This document shows, in pieces, positions 22,930 to 24,610 of a stretch of DNA of 24,610 nucleotides. The stretch is from assembly GCA_964545715.1 (NCBI GenBank), contig CAZJHX010000158.1, positions 1 to 24,610 on the forward strand, in the 5' to 3' direction. Position 1 is the stretch's first letter. The number at the start of each line of letters is the position of its first letter. The translations under genes and the position numbers were made by a program. This DNA is from CAZJHX01 sp964545715 (GTDB lineage: Bacteria > Myxococcota_A > UBA9042 > GCA-2863065). The notes under the pieces were generated by a model. The model made no database searches. It was not told the DNA's origin and saw only the letters and a list, made by a program, of their open reading frames with translations.

Positions 22930-23241
22930 TCAACGAGGCAGCCGGAAGGGCCTGCGGTTCTGCAACAGACCAGGCCGCCGGCCGGTCAGCTTCCCCGCCT
23001 CCCACGGCGGCAGGCGAACCATGATCGTCTCCTTTCTGCGCTCGACGCGCCGCCAACGCGCGCTGATCCCCGCCTCCTTCAGCACGGTCAGCCAGCAGGC
23101 GATCTCGGACCGAATCGTGCTGTCCTCTGCGCCAAAGCGCATGCCTCGCGTCCAGCACACATATGTCTTTGTACGTACACCTCGGCCCAGGACCGGATGG
23201 CTTTCGTATGGCGCACTCGGCCCCCTCTCCAGAAACCACAT
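22930..23241 (-). CDS. Small basic protein of unknown function
   Basis: A 103-residue protein that I do not recognise, starting MWFLERGPSAPYESHPVLGR, with a likely helix EIACWLTVLKEAGISARWRR and a very basic C-terminus (GRRPGLLQNRRPFRLPR). Evidence that it is real: GGGAGGGAAGG lies just upstream of the ATG at 23241-23239, and the codons are of ordinary GC-rich type (CTG, GCG, ATC, GAG). The frame is open further upstream, but there it only mirrors the methyltransferase gene. A frame on the plus strand covers the same bases and lacks comparable support. No function can be proposed; it lies between the acyl-CoA synthetase promoter and the divergent methyltransferase gene. Confidence 0.5.
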   Translation of the reverse strand: MWFLERGPSAPYESHPVLGRGVRTKTYVCWTRGMRFGAEDSTIRSEIACWLTVLKEAGISARWRRVERRKETIMVRLPPWEAGKLTGRRPGLLQNRRPFRLPR

Positions 23242-23389
23242 CACCTTCCCTCCCGTCAGATTCTGTGCGGCGGTCGATCCACATGCCGGCCGCCATATGA
23301 AGAGTTGGCGCTGCGGCCTGAAGTAATCACAGAAACCCTGAAAGAAGTGTCCCACCGGGGCAACTACACACTTGAGGGAGGGAGGAACA
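23242..23389. other. Divergent intergenic region
   Basis: These 148 bases separate the small minus-strand gene from the methyltransferase gene and should hold both promoters. I see no clear -35/-10 pair. A strong ribosome-binding stretch (GGGAGGAAC, 23380-23388) ends the region. Confidence 0.4.
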
Positions 23390-24610
23390 ATGGAGATTCT
23401 GACGTCCGGCGCGATCCGACGGCTGCAGAGACTCAAACAGGCGATGGGGAGGCGGGCAGGCGACCCGGCGCGGAGGAATACGCGGCACAACTGCTTTTCG
23501 CTGGACCAGCAAGGGGTCCTCAGCATTGCTGACGGCCAGGTGCAGCGGGTCGTGGTGGACAGCCTGTGGGAGTCTTTTAGATCGTTTGAACGAAGCGGCA
23601 CGCTGGCCAGGCTGGTGGAGGCGGGGCTGATCCCCACGTGGGCGGAGACGTCGACCGAATCGACGCTGAGCCACAAGTTTCTGCCGTTTGTGACGTACCC
23701 GGGGGAGTGGACCCTCACCATGTTGCGCGACGCGGCGCTGTGCACGCTGCGGGTCGCGGTCGAGCTGGCCCGTGCCGGCCACATCTTGCACGACGGGCAC
23801 CCATGGAACGTCTCTTTCAGCCATGGGCGTGCGCATTTCCTCGATTTTTCGTCCATCGTCTGTGGCGGGCAGTACAGATCCTGGTTTGTGCAAGACTTCT
23901 TTCGCTGCTTCTACGTGCCGATGTGGCTCCGCTCCAACCGCCTGTACTCGCTGGCGGACATGATAAACCGAGAAGAGCACCCGCTGGGCGGTCGCGCCGG
24001 TGCACGCGCCACGGGTCGCTTCTTGTTCGGTCGAAAGGGTCTGGGAAGACTCTGTTGGCGGTACTGGCAGATTGCGGATCGTCTGCTGGCCTCCGACAAA
24101 CCCCAGGGCCCGCTCGAGGAGCTGCTGGCATTGGTGGCCTCGACCTCGATTCCCCTCCAGCGCACCGAGTGGAGCGGATACCACAGTCCGGGCGGGGCCT
24201 ATGGGGACCCGCAAGCAGACACCGCAAAGGCAGCGGCGGTCCGCACGCTGCTCCAACACGTGAAACCGGGCAGACTCGTGGATGTCGCGTGCAACCGCGG
24301 CTGGTTTACCGGGCTCGCTTCGTCCATGGGCTTCGACGCACTCGGGCTGGACATCGACGAGAACGCTGTCGACGGCTGTCGCCAAAACGCCGCCTCCGAC
24401 GCATTCGACGTCGCGTGCACAAACGTGCTGTGGCCGACCCCTCGGCAGGGCATGTTCCTGCAGCTGCCGGACTGCTTTGAACGCTGGCGTGCAGATACGG
24501 TGCTGATGTGCGCGCTTGCCCACCACATCGTGCTGCGTCAGGGCGTCACCTTCGAATCGCTTGCCGAGGTGCCCTGGAGCTTTGGTGCGAGCCACGTCAT
24601 CGTGGAGTGG
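23390..24610 (+). CDS. SAM-dependent methyltransferase with kinase-like N-terminal part, 3'-truncated
   Basis: I translated 407 codons from ATG 23390 without a stop to the window edge. The class I methyltransferase core begins near residue 290: LVDVACNRGWFTGLASSMG holds the SAM-binding loop (Asp298, Cys301, Gly304), LGLDID (318-323) ends strand 2 with the acidic residue that binds the ribose, and ADTVLMCALAHHIVL follows. The N-terminal part has HDGHPWNVSF (134-143) and FLDFSS (Asp152), which resemble the catalytic-loop and DFG-like positions of small-molecule kinases; this layout is seen in nodulation-type (NoeA-like) methyltransferases. The substrate is unknown; a surface glycan is one possibility. 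Codon use is more mixed than in the GC-rich neighbours (TTT, AGA, TCT), perhaps from transfer. Confidence 0.78.
   Translation, partial: MEILTSGAIRRLQRLKQAMGRRAGDPARRNTRHNCFSLDQQGVLSIADGQVQRVVVDSLWESFRSFERSGTLARLVEAGLIPTWAETSTESTLSHKFLPFVTYPGEWTLTMLRDAALCTLRVAVELARAGHILHDGHPWNVSFSHGRAHFLDFSSIVCGGQYRSWFVQDFFRCFYVPMWLRSNRLYSLADMINREEHPLGGRAGARATGRFLFGRKGLGRLCWRYWQIADRLLASDKPQGPLEELLALVASTSIPLQRTEWSGYHSPGGAYGDPQADTAKAAAVRTLLQHVKPGRLVDVACNRGWFTGLASSMGFDALGLDIDENAVDGCRQNAASDAFDVACTNVLWPTPRQGMFLQLPDCFERWRADTVLMCALAHHIVLRQGVTFESLAEVPWSFGASHVIVEW

Noticed and set aside
23327..24595. 422-codon minus-strand frame at the right edge
   Set aside because: It is the shadow of the methyltransferase gene, whose plus-strand frame has a strong ribosome-binding site and clear SAM motifs.

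Overview
The window is a dense, GC-rich (by eye about two thirds G+C) stretch of a bacterial chromosome. It looks like Myxococcota, Bradymonadota or another former deltaproteobacterial lineage. The signs are lipoproteins with cysteine-rich repeats of the CDDGxxCTxDxC type, a lipoprotein with a (VPD)n spacer, a DUF2330 protein ending in a MYXO-CTERM-like tail, and genes packed so tightly that all five convergent pairs abut or overlap. No rRNA, tRNA, CRISPR array or insertion sequence was seen.

Main discovery: two paralogous secreted lipoproteins, both on the minus strand, each appear to be split by an in-frame UGA at the same place (5766-5768 and 16313-16315). The reading frame runs on through the UGA into the second half of a TlpA/redoxin-type thioredoxin domain, and the UGA takes the place of the first cysteine of the CxxC active site (…FALF-U-PIC-G…). 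A hairpin resembling a bacterial SECIS element starts directly after each UGA. I read both as selenoproteins: one of 878 residues with Sec773, one of 850 residues with Sec747. Each has a lipoprotein signal, Cys-rich repeats, a beta-propeller with LVIVD-like repeats, an ASH-like beta-sandwich and a UxxC thioredoxin domain. An annotation that stops at UGA would cut each into an inactive front piece and a short orphan thioredoxin fragment.

Layout. 1-2571: the 3' part of an RND/MMPL exporter, then a 2Fe-2S ferredoxin. 2836-5462: a MauE/DoxX-like membrane protein coupled to a GH92 lipoprotein glycosidase. 5448-9021 (minus): a LysR regulator followed one base later by selenoprotein 1. 9107-9959: an ECF sigma factor and its zinc-binding anti-sigma factor. 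9956-13950: acyl-CoA dehydrogenase, DUF2330 protein and CitE-like lyase. 14041-14776: a small protein plus an AbiEii/MNT-like nucleotidyltransferase, possibly a toxin-antitoxin-like module. 14778-18553 (minus): selenoprotein 2 and a lipoprotein that overlaps its stop. 18626-21110: an unknown small protein, a pentapeptide-repeat protein and a polytopic GT-C-like membrane protein, all overlapping. 21061-22833 (minus): a FATP/FadD6-type acyl-CoA synthetase behind a recognisable promoter overlaid with palindromes. 22930-23241 (minus): a small unknown protein. 23390 to the end: a methyltransferase with a kinase-like N-terminal part, running off the window.

Three genes (acyl-CoA synthetase, acyl-CoA dehydrogenase, CitE-like lyase) point to acyl-CoA metabolism. 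The two selenoproteins and perhaps the MauE-like protein point to redox chemistry outside the cytoplasm. No selenocysteine machinery (selA, selB, selC, selD) lies in the window, so the rest of the genome must supply it if the reading is right.
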